A stretch of 64,000 nucleotides of DNA, from positions 1-64,000 of the forward strand of contig RWJK01001715.1 in assembly GCA_004335835.1 (NCBI GenBank), read 5' to 3'. The notes under the pieces were generated by a model. The model was not told the DNA's origin, did not search any database, and saw nothing but the letters and a program-made list of their open reading frames with translations. Shown in pieces: positions 1 to 11,120 of this stretch (its first letter is position 1; the number at the start of each line of letters is the position of its first letter). A program made the translations under genes and the position numbers. This stretch comes from Scenedesmus sp. ARA3 (Eukaryota; Chlorophyta; Chlorophyceae; Sphaeropleales; Scenedesmaceae).

Positions 1-56
<56 letters not shown>
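1..56. repeat. (CAG)n microsatellite at window edge
   Basis: Uninterrupted AGC/CAG triplets run from the first base to about position 56 and break into AGCAGAAGCAGC. The tract continues beyond the window, so its full length is unknown. Nothing else is recognisable in the stretch 57-156. Confidence 0.95.
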
Positions 57-61
<5 letters not shown>

Positions 62-156
62 GCTGAGGCAGCAACATCACGGCAGGTGGCACCCAGCGGA
101 ACGGCTTGTGATGCAACTTGGATTGCCGTGCAGATGCTATGACTGCATTCTGGGAG

Positions 157-1668
157 CTAGCGGCCAAGCTCCTGCAGCTGCTCGCAGGACGCTGTCTGCT
201 CATGGTGTCACAGCATCAGCAGAACATAGACAGCAACGGGCAGGTGTTGGATGAACACATGCTTAGTACTGCTGCTGCGTCTCCTGTCAGCTCGCTGATG
301 CTGTGGCACTGCAACTCGCAGGATATTTCATCAGTATGTTGCGTGCTCACTTTGCGGCTCTGTGCAGGGTCCCGGGTTAGGGACGCCACAGCAGCAGCAG
401 CAGTTGAACACATCTGGCACATCTGCAGTGATGCTCCTGTGGCTGCCTGACTTGCCGCGCAGGATTTCCTTGTCGTTCATCTGCGCAGGCAGACCGCATC
501 AGCCGCTTCAACTCAAAAACGTTGTTATCTTACTACTTACTACTCCTACAAAGGGTGCGCAGGGATGCCGCCTGGTCAAAGCAAACAAAGCAACGCAGCG
601 AAGCTGACATACATAGCAGCGCTAGAGCTGGCGCCAGGAGGACAGCATAACACAGCAGCAACACGAGTGCATTTGCACAGCAGCATCGCCTCGCCTTGCT
701 GCCTCCCTGGCAACAATACAGCAGACTTGTCATGTAACACGTCATTCGATGTCACTAGATGTCATAACAACTCGCAGCCCTGCACAAACCTTTGCCTCAA
801 AATCCTCCAGCTTCAGGGGCTTGCCAGTCGTGTGGTCATACAGCGTGATGAAGTAGCGACCGTCCTTGTTGATGTTGCTTTTGTGACGCACCGCAAAGGG
901 GATGCGATATGCCATCTCCTGTCCCGGCTCGCGCAGCTGCAGAGATCCGAAAAGCAGCACACGACAATGGATGAGCTGGGCAAGTGCTGTTCCGCAGGCA
1001 GGCATGCCTGTCTGCCAGTATACTGTAGGTGCAGCCCCAAGTCACTATAGCTGTGTGGGACAGGAACAATAGCAGCTTGCGGGGCCTCTGCTGATGCTGG
1101 CAGGACCAGTACTACCCTGTAATTCTCTCTCCCCTGCACACGCACGCTCGCATGCTTGCTGAAACAAAACCCAATGCTATTAATCTGTTGAAAGGAGGCG
1201 CGCGCTTTCAGGATGCCCGCGCGGGCGTACCTTTGGGATGCACACAGCCGCGCTGCCGTAGCGCAGCTGCTGCATCTGCTGCGTGCCGTACGTGTCGCTC
1301 TTCGCGCGATAGTCGCGCTCCGTGGCGTAGAACACCTTCTGCTCATGCCAGCCGCAGCCGGCCGGCTGCTGCTCGGGCTCTAAGGTGGTGTGCGTTTCAG
1401 TCCTGTTGAGGTTGTGGGGAAGCGCACTGCCCCCGACAGGTGTGCCAGCCGTGTGCGGCGCAGCCATGCTGCCACTACCTGTGTGCAGCGGGGGTGGGTT
1501 TTGTTGCAATGACAGCGATAGACAAGCTTGCGCAAGCAAGATGATACAAATTATGTCTGCAACGGACAACACACGGTGCAGTGTTACAGCAGTAGAGCAG
1601 CAGCTGCCCTGTGGAAGCTGGTCACCTGCAAGCTGCAGCCAGTGCAGCTCAGATTGCTGGTAGCACAT
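157..1668 (-). CDS. Unrecognised secreted or membrane protein (four-exon model)
   Basis: I do not recognise this protein. The model has exons 1668-1231, 936-790, 422-351 and 171-157, all joined in phase 0, giving about 223 residues. The joins use GTACGC, GTTTGT and GTGAGC donors and CTGCAG acceptors. A hydrophobic segment (DIICIILLAQACLSLSLQ) lies about 45 residues after the first ATG and could be a signal anchor. A second in-frame ATG at 1467 would leave it out. The best-supported coding stretches are the second half of exon 1 (EQKVFYATERDYRAK...) and exon 2 (RIPFAVRHKSNINKDGRYF...), which are mixed in composition and free of repeats. The 15-base last exon, ending ELGR-stop, is weak. The gene reads towards the left edge. 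Confidence 0.4.
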
Positions 1669-3632
1669 TGTGTGCAACTCTCCAAGATGCTCAACAAAGG
1701 CGGTATATACCTGGCAGTGACGGCACTACATAGTACTGCTTTCCTGCAAGCCATGTCAGCCAGCTTCACAAGCAAAGGTGTGAAGGGTTCCAACCAGCTA
1801 GCTTGCAGCGCTGCTGATGGACACAGTTGCTGAAGTGCTGCTGCTAACAATGTTGGTGTTGCTGCAGCACTTGTGAAGACCTAGCAATGGCCCAAACGAG
1901 TTGCATACTGTACACCGTTCGCGATACGTGCTGAAGAGCACACCTCTGCTCAGGCAGCCGTGGCAGCACGGGACCAGTAAGGTACGCACCTGTGTAGTCG
2001 CACGAGGATGAAGCAGCTACGACAGGTTATGTAACAGATCACAAGTCCCCGCTGAATTGACTATGCTGGTTGGTGAAACCACAACAGTCCTGGGGCAGTT
2101 TCACGAGCACAGCCTGCCTCTGTGTGTGTTTAGGGAGCTGGTGGTAGTTGCGAGGCTCAGAACTCAGAAAATTGCTTATCCCTCAAGTAGTTGGTCCTGA
2201 TTTTGCTTGTACGCATGCCCCCAGCGGCCAGGAGATCTCCTTGGGAGGAGATGAGGTGTCACCAGCTAGGAGACGTGCGATTCAACCCGAACGAGAGGCA
2301 AATGGCAGGGTGATGGCTAGCACCAAAACATCATACGTAACGATTTCTTCATTGAAACGTGAAGACGTGCCTGCCCGACGTAGTGACTGGTGCGGGCCCA
2401 AAGCTGGGCCCAAACCCTACTGAGGTCTTCAGTGGCTGCAGCACGTGCATTGCAAGCACACTGTGACAGGAGGCTCACAAAAGTTCGCCTCACTTGCTAG
2501 CGACGAACCATTAAAAAACCCTAAAGGGTACAGCCAGATAATAATATGCGTTTATTTGTGCCTGCCGCTGGCCGGGCCAATCCAATTTTCTACAGCCAGA
2601 TATGGCGCTGCACTGCCCATGGGTTGGCCAGGTGACCTGGCTGAGCCTGGCGGTCACATGTCGGCCAGATGCTCAAGAGCCAAGGCGTACGCGTGCTCTC
2701 TGCTGTGGTTCTGCTGAGACAAATGCAAAGCTCCTCTCTTGATATCTGTAAGCTGTCATTAAGCTTCACAGTCAACTGACGTCTGCAAATGCAGGCACCT
2801 TGAAGCAAGGCAAGTGCATTGTTGTTTGCCCATTGACCCCATGGGCAGCTGGCCAGCTGAATGCAAGCTGGTATTGACGTTCAACGCTTCCAAGTTGAAA
2901 TGGGCTGTGTCACACGGGAACGGTTCCCGTCGTGCAGTGCCACTATTGTGATGTATGCGGTATCTTACCCTGCTTGCAGATTTCCTCTTTGTTTTCCAGT
3001 GATCCTCAAATGAAGCTGTAAAAATTTGGATATGTGAAGGCTATGGAATGCGCAGTAAAAATTCAGCAGCATGAAATGATCGTGCTGTCACAGCACTGTG
3101 GCAGCTGTAGTTCCAGCTTACCGAGGTGTGCGGGACATGTCCAGCAGCGTCCAGTACTCTACAAATGAACGGTATGCTAGTTGGTATTTCTTACGTGCGC
3201 GCCATTGCTGGCATGTCAGACGGCTGCATATCTTCACACCTACAGGATGCAGCTGCTGGATGTTCACCAGAACTTTGGCATGCACATGCCACTTCTGGTT
3301 CGTTGTCGCAACTAAATCCTGTGAGTTCAAATAAATGTACCTTGCACATCTTTGTTCATGCAGAACAGAGCGGTGCAGCGGCCCTCGGGCTTGAGTGGTG
3401 ACAACGACGCGGTGACCGCATGAGCATGAACACAGCGCCCAAGCGGCAACGGAAAGCGCAGTAGAAAGCATTGCAAAAAAAGCATTCTCGGCGAGTTACT
3501 GCTCACCATTTGCGGCTCTTACCAAGACGCAAACTTTTAACATTGCTTGCTGAAACAAGGACCTGCGGTAATCTGTTTGCACAACAGCATTTTCACACAA
3601 TTGAATAGGTATTGGGCAGCCGGAAGTGGTTA
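1669..3632. other. Intergenic region, no gene identified
   Basis: About 2 kb between the start of the minus-strand gene and the transposon-like element. Several open frames exist (for example plus strand 2148-2423), but none has a splice context, a recognisable domain or convincing composition. It may hold the upstream sequences of the left gene. I see no RNA gene here. Confidence 0.5.
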
Positions 3633-4200
3633 CAGGGTTGTGTACATAATTATCGTCACCTTCTGCCGGGGGCCCTCTGTGGCCGTTGTGCTGCACTGCA
3701 ATTGCGAGAAGTGTCATAGTACGCATAATAAGGATGCAGAACGGCCATCATAAGGGCTTGTCAATAGTGCTTTTTATATAGTAAACAATGTCCCTTGCTT
3801 GTTTGAGCCTGCTGCATCGCTGCAGCAGCAACATCCTGGCCCTGCTGTTTGAGGGTCTGTGTGCTGTTGCCACCAGCCACTGATCGTGTCATGACCCTGA
3901 CTGCGGCTGCAGAGCAACGGCGCTGCCAACAATGCCATGTTATCTTCCTTATGTTGATTCAATCTCTTCGGAGGTTTTCCAGCAACACTGACGTCGACAC
4001 TGATAGCAGTCACCACCCAGGTTGGGGGTCACTGGCAGACCCCCTGTGATGTAGGCCAACGGCCCTCAAATCCTTATCAATTCGTTATTGCATATTTGTA
4101 CGCACGTTGACCAAGTTTCGACCAAGTTTCATAGCCTGCCGTGCAGTGATATGAAATTGACGATAATTGGGGACTGACGATAATAATGTACACAACCCTG
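3633..4200. mobile_element. MITE-like element, Tc1/mariner-type TA target duplication
   Basis: The two ends are inverted repeats of 26 bp that match at 25 positions; each end reads inward from CAGGGTTGTGTACAT and continues to ATTATCGTCA. Each end is flanked by the dinucleotide TA (3631-3632 and 4201-4202), the target duplication typical of Tc1/mariner elements. The 568-bp body holds no transposase-like frame, so it would be non-autonomous. It sits about 400 bp upstream of the Cys-rich protein gene. The TIRs and TA are read directly; the superfamily is inferred from the TA duplication alone. Confidence 0.75.
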
Positions 4201-4378
4201 TAGTACTCTGAGGCGTTCAAGCGTGGTGACCAATTTGGTGAGGACTCAGGCCTGGTTGCTTTTTGCAGAGCGATTACAGCACAGGCCTTTATCAGACGAT
4301 GCACTTCACATTTGTCGCTTGTTTCGCATTCTTTTACACGCCAAGCAGTTGTACGAGAACTGCATGAATGTGCTGGTG

Positions 4379-4380
<2 letters not shown>

Positions 4381-4467
<87 letters not shown>
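4381..4467. repeat. (CTG)29 microsatellite upstream of a gene start
   Basis: Twenty-nine uninterrupted CTG triplets end 134 bp before the ATG at 4602, in the presumed promoter or 5' UTR of the Cys-rich protein. Every frame through it is open, which creates poly-Leu, poly-Cys, poly-Ala, poly-Gln and poly-Ser shadow frames that are not genes. Confidence 0.95.
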
Positions 4468-4469
<2 letters not shown>

Positions 4470-4601
4470 GCCACCGCTGCAGCAGCACAGCAGCCCTTTT
4501 GCTAGCAACACGGTGGCACCTTCCATGGCACTCAAATTGTAAACAGCAAGATTGATCCAGCTACAAAGGCGCATTTGAACGCGTGAAGCACCGCAACACC
4601 C

Positions 4602-5038
4602 ATGGCTGCAGCACACAGGCCAGCTTGGCTACTGGCCTGCCTGCTGCTGCTAGCTGCACTGAGCAAAACCTCAGCCCGCAAAGACATCACGCACGCAGCT
4701 GCAGCAGCATCCGCAGCCTCCGTCATGTCAGCTACTGAAGCAGCTGCCCTAATCAGCCGCTGGCACAAGCTGGCAGCTGCATTCCAGCTGTGCTTATCTG
4801 CCTCAAATTGCAGCCCAGGCGGTGGGGAACTCTGCCTTGCAAGTTCACCAGGAACTTCACAGGGAACTTGCTTTCCTAAAGAAGCTCAGGCTGAAGATGC
4901 CTGTGGTGGGGAGAACCACGGGGGCATTGATGCACAAAACAGGCCTTGTGCGATTGGGTTGATGTGTGTGCGGCAGGACCAGTGGTGGAGGTGGTGCAAG
5001 CCTGCTTCGCAGCAGAAGGGCATCACCAGCACAGACAG

Positions 5039-5073
<35 letters not shown>

Positions 5074-5341
5074 CGGTTGCGAGAGGCAACAGCAGCAGCA
5101 GCAGAGAAGCCGTGCCACCGCAGCCTGTCCAATTTGCATCTTCAGGCCAACCAGAAAAGTCAGCAAGCTCTGAGTCTGCACCTTCTGCAAGTGCATCGCC
5201 GCCGACCGTGCAGCAGCAGCACGCTGTGGACGCAAAAGGGCTGCAGACACAGAAGCAGCAGCAGCAGCAACCACAACCACAGTACTTCCCGCCGCTGCAG
5301 CCTGTGATACAGCCAGAGCCGCACGCGCAGCACCCTCCCTT

Positions 5342-5400
<59 letters not shown>

Positions 5401-5516
5401 GACAGCAGATGGATGAGCGTCCTCCTCAGGTAGTGGAGACAGCTCCATCAAACAACCCACCGTTGCAACCCCAGTTCGCCAAACAGCAAGCAGCTCAACA
5501 GCATCAGCATCAGCAT

Positions 5517-5548
<32 letters not shown>

Positions 5549-6432
5549 GCACCAGCAACAGCAGCAACAGCAGCAACAACAGCAACAACAGCAGCAGCAA
5601 CAACAACAGCGACAGCAGCAGCAGCAGCAGCAGCAAGCGGCTCAGCGAGCCCCTGCACATGTGTCTGCCAGCGCAGCAGTGCCAGCTGGCAGTGCTGATC
5701 TGACATCCACGCAGCAGCTGGCATCAGGTGAGGTTGCTTGAGATAGTGCGAGTTCGATTGCCAAAATTGCAAATGGGTGACACACCAGGGATACACACCA
5801 GCTGTGTTTTTTCGGAGCACATATCTTGTTGTAATGTATGATACAGCTGACACATATGGCAGCTCCTCTAACCTCCTCGTTTGTTATCCCAATGAAAAGT
5901 GGGTCTGTCAGTTGTGAGTGTCATGGTTCTTCTGCAAATCTAGTTTGTTCAACCTCGTGCCATCTACACTCTAGGAGCTGACCTTGCATGACCCGTAGCA
6001 CACCTGTTACCGCCGCCGCCGCCGCCGCTGCTGCTGCCGCCGCTGCTGCTGCTGCTGCTGCTGCTGCTGCAGGCGTTGTGCTGCGTCGCTTCAGCCGCCT
6101 GGTGGCGGGCAGGGTGCTGGTGAGGGACGTGGCCAGCCTGGCGTATGGCGGCACACCTGAGGCCTTCGATGCAGCAGGGTGAGGCTGTGTGTTGCAGTGA
6201 TGCTTTTTGGTTGAGCTGCCGCTGAACCTCTTGTGAGTGCTGTTGCAAGCTTGTGTTGTGTGGCAGCAGGCACTGCCATGCTGCATTACGTATGCTGGTG
6301 TGTAAGACAGCCAGGTCATTGCTACTGCGGTGGCATACGGAAGTGACAACCTGAGGCACCCCCAGCTCATGCCGTTCTGCCTGCAGCTGGTGTCTGTTGA
6401 CACAACTTTTAGTATTTGTTATTCTGAGCGAG

Positions 6433-6520
<88 letters not shown>

Positions 6521-6927
6521 AGGTGTGAGAGGCACTGCTTCAGGACCCCTGGCTGCAATGCATGGGCGGTGAGCCAGCAGATGCAGTACACAGGAGTGGC
6601 ATGTTCTTACTGTACCTGTGAGAGCTTGGCGACAACAGAAGCAGGCTCAACAGCAGACGTGCGCAGCTCTATACGCTCCCAGTAATGATGTGTGCCAAGC
6701 ATCTGCCCATCATCTGCTTATGCTACAAGTTCTGTATCTGTGAGTTGCGCGATTTGTTACTCAACCCTCAGCCCTGGAGTTGGCACTTCATCAACTTTCT
6801 CTGCCGCATATGCACACTTGCTGCTGCAGGTGTGCAGCTATGACCCAGCCACCATGGCCGGCAAGGTGCACCCCGGCTGTGGCGCTGGCTGCCTGGCTTA
6901 CAAGGCCACCGCAACGGACTGTGAGTG

Positions 6928-6958
<31 letters not shown>

Positions 6959-7460
6959 CAGCAGTAGCAGCCGCACTCATTGTTTGAGTCACTGCAGCAT
7001 GCCAGCTTTCAGGGATGAATGTTTGCGGCCTCTGTGCTGCTGCTGCCTCTTCAATGACGCTGCTGTGATCTACAAGGCAACTGCAATGCACTGCTGCAGG
7101 TGCACTTACCGCTGCGTAGGCAGCTTCCAATTGCTTGCAGTTTTGCATGTACCGCAGCCTGCTGGCCAGCAGTTTGCCAGCTACTAGGATGGCGCACAAG
7201 TAGCTGCTGATGCACTGTCATCGTCATGACAAGACATACAGCAGCCTTGCAGCCATCAACCAATCGGGCCTGCTTGTTTCTTGCTGCTTGTCTTTCTGTT
7301 TGCAGACGCAGCGCCTGATGCAGATATCCACGTTGAGCGCTGCAGCACATTCTGCTCTGTGCGCATGGCCAACGTGCCTCCACTGCCGGCTGACTTTGCT
7401 GGGCCCTTCAATGCGATCGGGCTGTGTGCCTGGGGCTGCAGGGACAACAAGGTGCGCTGC

Positions 7461-7551
<91 letters not shown>

Positions 7552-8185
7552 AGATGTACTACATCATGATGACTTAATACTTTCGCAGTTGTGTGGTTTG
7601 GCAGGGATCTAAAAATTGCATCCCTGCTGCTGCTGCTGGCAGTGCGATGTCCGCAGATGCCGTATTGTTCTCCTAAAAAGTAACTTGCTGTTGCTGCTGC
7701 TGCTGCAGGTGTGCCAGCCCTCTGACAGTGCCCCTGGCAGCTGCACCTACCCTGACTGCTTGTACAGGGAGCAGAAGTATGAGACAGACAGATGGGCTCT
7801 GGGCAAATGCACGCTGCTGCAAGTTGATGCAGCAAACCCGGCCCTGGTGCAGGGGGAGGCAGGTGCGACCAGTTTGTATTAGGTCATGTTATATCATGTC
7901 GTGTCATGTCATGTCATGTCATGTTATGTTGTGATACTCACGGGCAGGCGCGTCCAGAAAGCAGCAACGCTAGCAATGCTGTCCCACCATTGTTGGCTAC
8001 TGCTACAACACCTGCTGGCGTCATACCGCTCATTCAAGATGCTGCATTGCAGCCAGCGGTTTAAGGTTTGGTGTTGTGTGCCAATATGCTGCAAAACATG
8101 CCGCGGCCGCCTGCCGCTGCTGCTGCAGGCTCCGGCTGGGTGTCTGGCACCATCAGCAACCCCGCAGGCTGCTCTGGTATCTCAG

Positions 8186-8223
<38 letters not shown>

Positions 8224-8611
8224 AGGCTCTGGCTGGGTGTCTGGCACCATCAGCAACCCCACAGGCTGCTCGGACGTCTCAGCCCACACATGTGAGCAGT
8301 GCCACAAGCTGGCTGGCGGCAGTGCAGCAGCAGCAGCAGAGGGCTGCAGAGCATGCATTCGCGCCAAGAATGTGACTGCGGCACTTGAAGTGAGCATGGG
8401 AGACATGGCAGAGATCTGGTGCAAGGGGCCTGATGGTTCGTATGCGATGATTGCGGCAGATGGTAATACGAGGTTTAGTGAGTTTGGGTGCTTGTATGAT
8501 GTGGGGGTGGTGATGCAAGGGGCTTCTGTGAAGACAGCAGGAGCAAGCAGAACTGATTGTGAGGCGAGGCGTGTGAGGGATGTGTGCCAGGATGAGGATT
8601 ATACGTGTTGA
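4602..8611 (+). CDS. Secreted Cys-rich protein with Q-rich region and PAN/Apple-like modules
   Basis: Exons 4602-5727, 6073-6178, 6523-6568, 6830-6920, 7306-7451, 7709-7862, an optional 8129-8176, and 8226-8611 chain in phase to a stop, giving about 684 or 700 residues. The start is the first ATG and opens a clear signal peptide (hydrophobic ACLLLLAALS). Exon 1 encodes a Cys-containing module (about residues 65-135), then Ser- and Gln-rich sequence to residue 375. Later exons encode closely spaced cysteines, including CERHCFRTPGCNAWAV, which resembles the C-x3-C-x5-C-x-AW pattern of PAN/Apple domains. The last exon adds a C-x2-C...C-x2-C module. The protein is probably extracellular or in the cell wall. 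Donors are GTGAGG/GTGAGC. Several acceptors follow long (CTG)n runs. The PAN assignment is tentative; the ligand is unknown. Confidence 0.75.
6434..6522 (+). repeat. (CTG)n run forming the acceptor of exon 3
   Basis: About 29 CTG triplets run without a break into the acceptor CAG at 6520-6522. Exon 3 (6523-6568) starts on the next base. The repeat therefore occupies the polypyrimidine-tract position of the intron. Confidence 0.85.
7462..7551 (+). repeat. (CTG)30 run just inside an intron donor
   Basis: Thirty CTG triplets begin ten bases after the exon 5 donor (exon end 7451, GTGCGCTGCCG). The run is followed by ordinary intron sequence and a separate shorter (CTG)n stretch at the next acceptor (7691-7708). 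Confidence 0.9.
7889..7927. repeat. Short (TCATG)n pentanucleotide repeat
   Basis: Imperfect TCATG units in the intron after exon 6, including four consecutive copies. A simple microsatellite with no evident role. Confidence 0.7.
8129..8285 (+). repeat. Tandem duplication of the last exon's start with its acceptor
   Basis: Two near-identical segments begin at 8129 and 8226, each directly after CTGCAG and each encoding GSGWVSGTISNP. They are separated by a (CTG)n tract. The first copy also has a potential donor (GTATCT at 8177), so it could be a 48-base phase-preserving mini-exon, or else an abandoned acceptor. Confidence 0.8.
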
Positions 8612-9699
8612 AAGGCTGCTAAGAGGCTGTGATTTATGATTGGATGAGCACTGGTGTTATGTGTTTGGCAACGTGTGGGCTCCTGTGCATTTTCTGTGTA
8701 TGGCGTTGTTGTGGCAAGCACCTAGACTGTTGCACTGTGAACTAATCGTCCGCTCTAGTACATTTTGGCATGCACACCAAGAAGCATTGCTCGCGGATGT
8801 TGTTGTGCCCAAGTGCAGCTTCATTTTGGACACAGCATCTGTTGTGTACACTTTGTGCTCTTCAATCCCACTACTGGCAGTGTGCAGATGCCTGTGCACA
8901 GAGCAGCAGGAGCGGCAACAGTATGGTGTGTCTGTGATAGTTCAGTGAAACAAGCAGGATGTACCTTGGTATCATTGCTGAGGAATGCTCTCAAGAAACC
9001 GTAGGGAATGTGCGGAGGTGGTATCACCCCTGAAGCAGTGGCAGCTCATCATTGCTGAACATACATACATGTCATTTGCTGCATGTGCATGCAGCTGGCC
9101 TTTGAAGTGCCAGGCTTGGTGATTTAGGATGCAGATTATATATCAAGTGCCTGCCTTGGTTGGTGCATATGCGGCAGTGCTGCTTTCAGCACATCTGCAT
9201 GCGGTGGCTGGATGCCTGGACAAAAGCGCTGAAGTGAACCAGTCTCTTTCATTTCGCATGAGAAAGCAGAGCTCGTTGTGACGTGATCAATACTTTTGGT
9301 TATCCAAGCAGCTGTTTTTATAACACTTCAGCGTGTCCAGATGCACTGCATATTTGCTGTCAACCATGTTGCTTAGAAGAAGACGGAAGGGCTGATCATG
9401 ACCTCAGGTCACCAGCCACTGGCACTAGCAGTGACCTGTTGAGTTTTGAAACCACGCCAAACTGTGTGCATCTTTTGTGATACTGCATGCTGCTTGACTG
9501 TTCTGTGTTACACAGCTTGGCATTGTGTGCGTCGGAACGGTGACATGTAACGCTTTGGCGCGCTACAAGCACCAGCAGGTGCAACATTGACACTTTCACC
9601 TGCACTGTCATTGACTAGGGGTACGCTAACAGTACAGCACAAGGCGCTGCAGAATTCGGGATCTAGTCATGCAATGCTGTGCTAGCCACGCCTTCAGCA
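8612..9699. other. Convergent intergenic region
   Basis: The region between the 3' ends of two convergent genes. No coding stretch is convincing. TGTAA, the usual green-algal polyadenylation motif, occurs on the plus strand near 9546 and on the minus strand near 9505, both far from the stops, so I do not assign them firmly. Confidence 0.45.
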
Positions 9700-9960
9700 T
9701 CAACCGGTCTGCTTGCTGCTGCCGGGTTGCAAGGGCGCCCTTGACACAAACTCGTACATGTAGCTGTACAGCTCCAGATCCAGTTCAACCACCACATCCA
9801 TCTCAGCACCCATGGGGCTTATACAACATATAAAATGACAGTCACAACATGATTTCATATGCCAAACAGGTGTGCCGCTGCATTGGCGTGGTATCTGAAC
9901 ACTCCCAGCTTCCACAGCCACATGTTGCGCGGCTCCCATAACGTCTGCTAGCAGCAAAGC
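9700..9960 (-). pseudogene. Decayed tandem copy of the protease terminal exon end
   Basis: Minus-strand sequence encoding MGAEMDVVVELDLELY...YEFVSR with a following stop repeats the last roughly 40 codons of the adjacent protease (MGAEMDVAVELDRELYEFVAR), directly downstream of its stop. Small insertions (an extra SYM) and an interrupted upstream part show decay. It lies where the 3' UTR should be and is probably not translated. Confidence 0.75.
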
Positions 9961-9965
9961 GGCGC

Positions 9966-10277
9966 TCAGCAGTTGCCACACGCGACGCCTTCATCATCAC
10001 CCGGCCTGCTTGCTGCCGCCCGTGCCACAAACTCATAAAGTTCTCTATCAAGCTCCACAGCAACGTCCATCTCTGCACCCATGGGGCCAAGCGGCCCACT
10101 AAACGACAGCACGCCACGCACAAGGTACAGCGGCGGCGGCACGACACTGCTGCTGCTGCTGGGGCCGGCAGCAGGTTGCTGCTGGGCTTCTAGCTGTGGC
10201 TGCTGCTGTTTTGATACAACAGCTGGCTGCCTGACAGGTGTAGTAGGATGCCTGCCTGCGGCTTTGGCGTTGGGCCG

Positions 10278-10316
<39 letters not shown>

Positions 10317-10560
10317 AGCTGGCTTTGATCCCAGCAGCTGACTAAGCAGCCTACGGCCTGCTGCAGCTGGCCCAGGCCCCTTGCTGCCATCTGCTGCTGC
10401 TGCTGCTGCTGCTGCTGTGGTGGGCTGTTGCTCATCGTCATCGAGCAGCTCTGCTGTAGCAGCAAGTGCCCACACATAATTTGTGGCGGGCTGTAGCGGC
10501 AGCATTGCCAGGCCCACTGGCGACAGCAGCAGCTCATTGTCTTTTACTAAGCTGCCATTA

Positions 10561-10607
<47 letters not shown>

Positions 10608-10812
10608 CATGGCTGTCTCATTTGCCAGGTTCAATTCCAGCACTGGTGCAAACATAGTCTCCACAAAGTCTTGCGGTTGGCCTGAGGAGTCCAGCAGAAC
10701 CTCGGACTCGGGTTCATCGATCTGATGAGATCGCAAGCTCGATGATGTGGCGGCGGCATCAGGAAGGGTGATAAGTGGTGATGTTGGAGTTGCTGCGGCT
10801 GCTTGGGCAGTT

Positions 10813-10852
<40 letters not shown>

Positions 10853-11078
10853 CTTTTGAATGGTGTTGCTGCTTCAGCTTCTGCTGCTGCTTCTGAGGAT
10901 GTGGCTGCGCAGGAGTGTCTGCTGTGCTGGGCGTTGTCTGTGGCGCCTGCTGCTTCGGCTCTGTCTGTGCTGCTGCTGTACCTGATTGTGATGGTGCATC
11001 TGCAGCCTTGCCTGTGACATCAGCAAGTGGAGTGGTGGCTGCCACATGCTGACGTGGTAGTGGCCCAATCAGCCTCAC

Positions 11079-11120
<42 letters not shown>

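Noticed and set aside
2148..2423. Plus-strand open frame of 91 codons with mixed composition
   Set aside because: The frame opens at a non-ATG codon and has no splice context or recognisable domain. The composition is acceptable, but the evidence is too thin to call a gene.
4223..4616. Poly-Cys, poly-Leu and poly-Ser frames over the (CTG)29 repeat
   Set aside because: A microsatellite is open in all frames; there is no splice context or flanking coding sequence.
5023..5853. Minus-strand poly-Ala open frame opposite exon 1 of the Cys-rich protein
   Set aside because: Produced by CAG repeats read in reverse; the plus strand has the signal peptide and a consistent exon chain.
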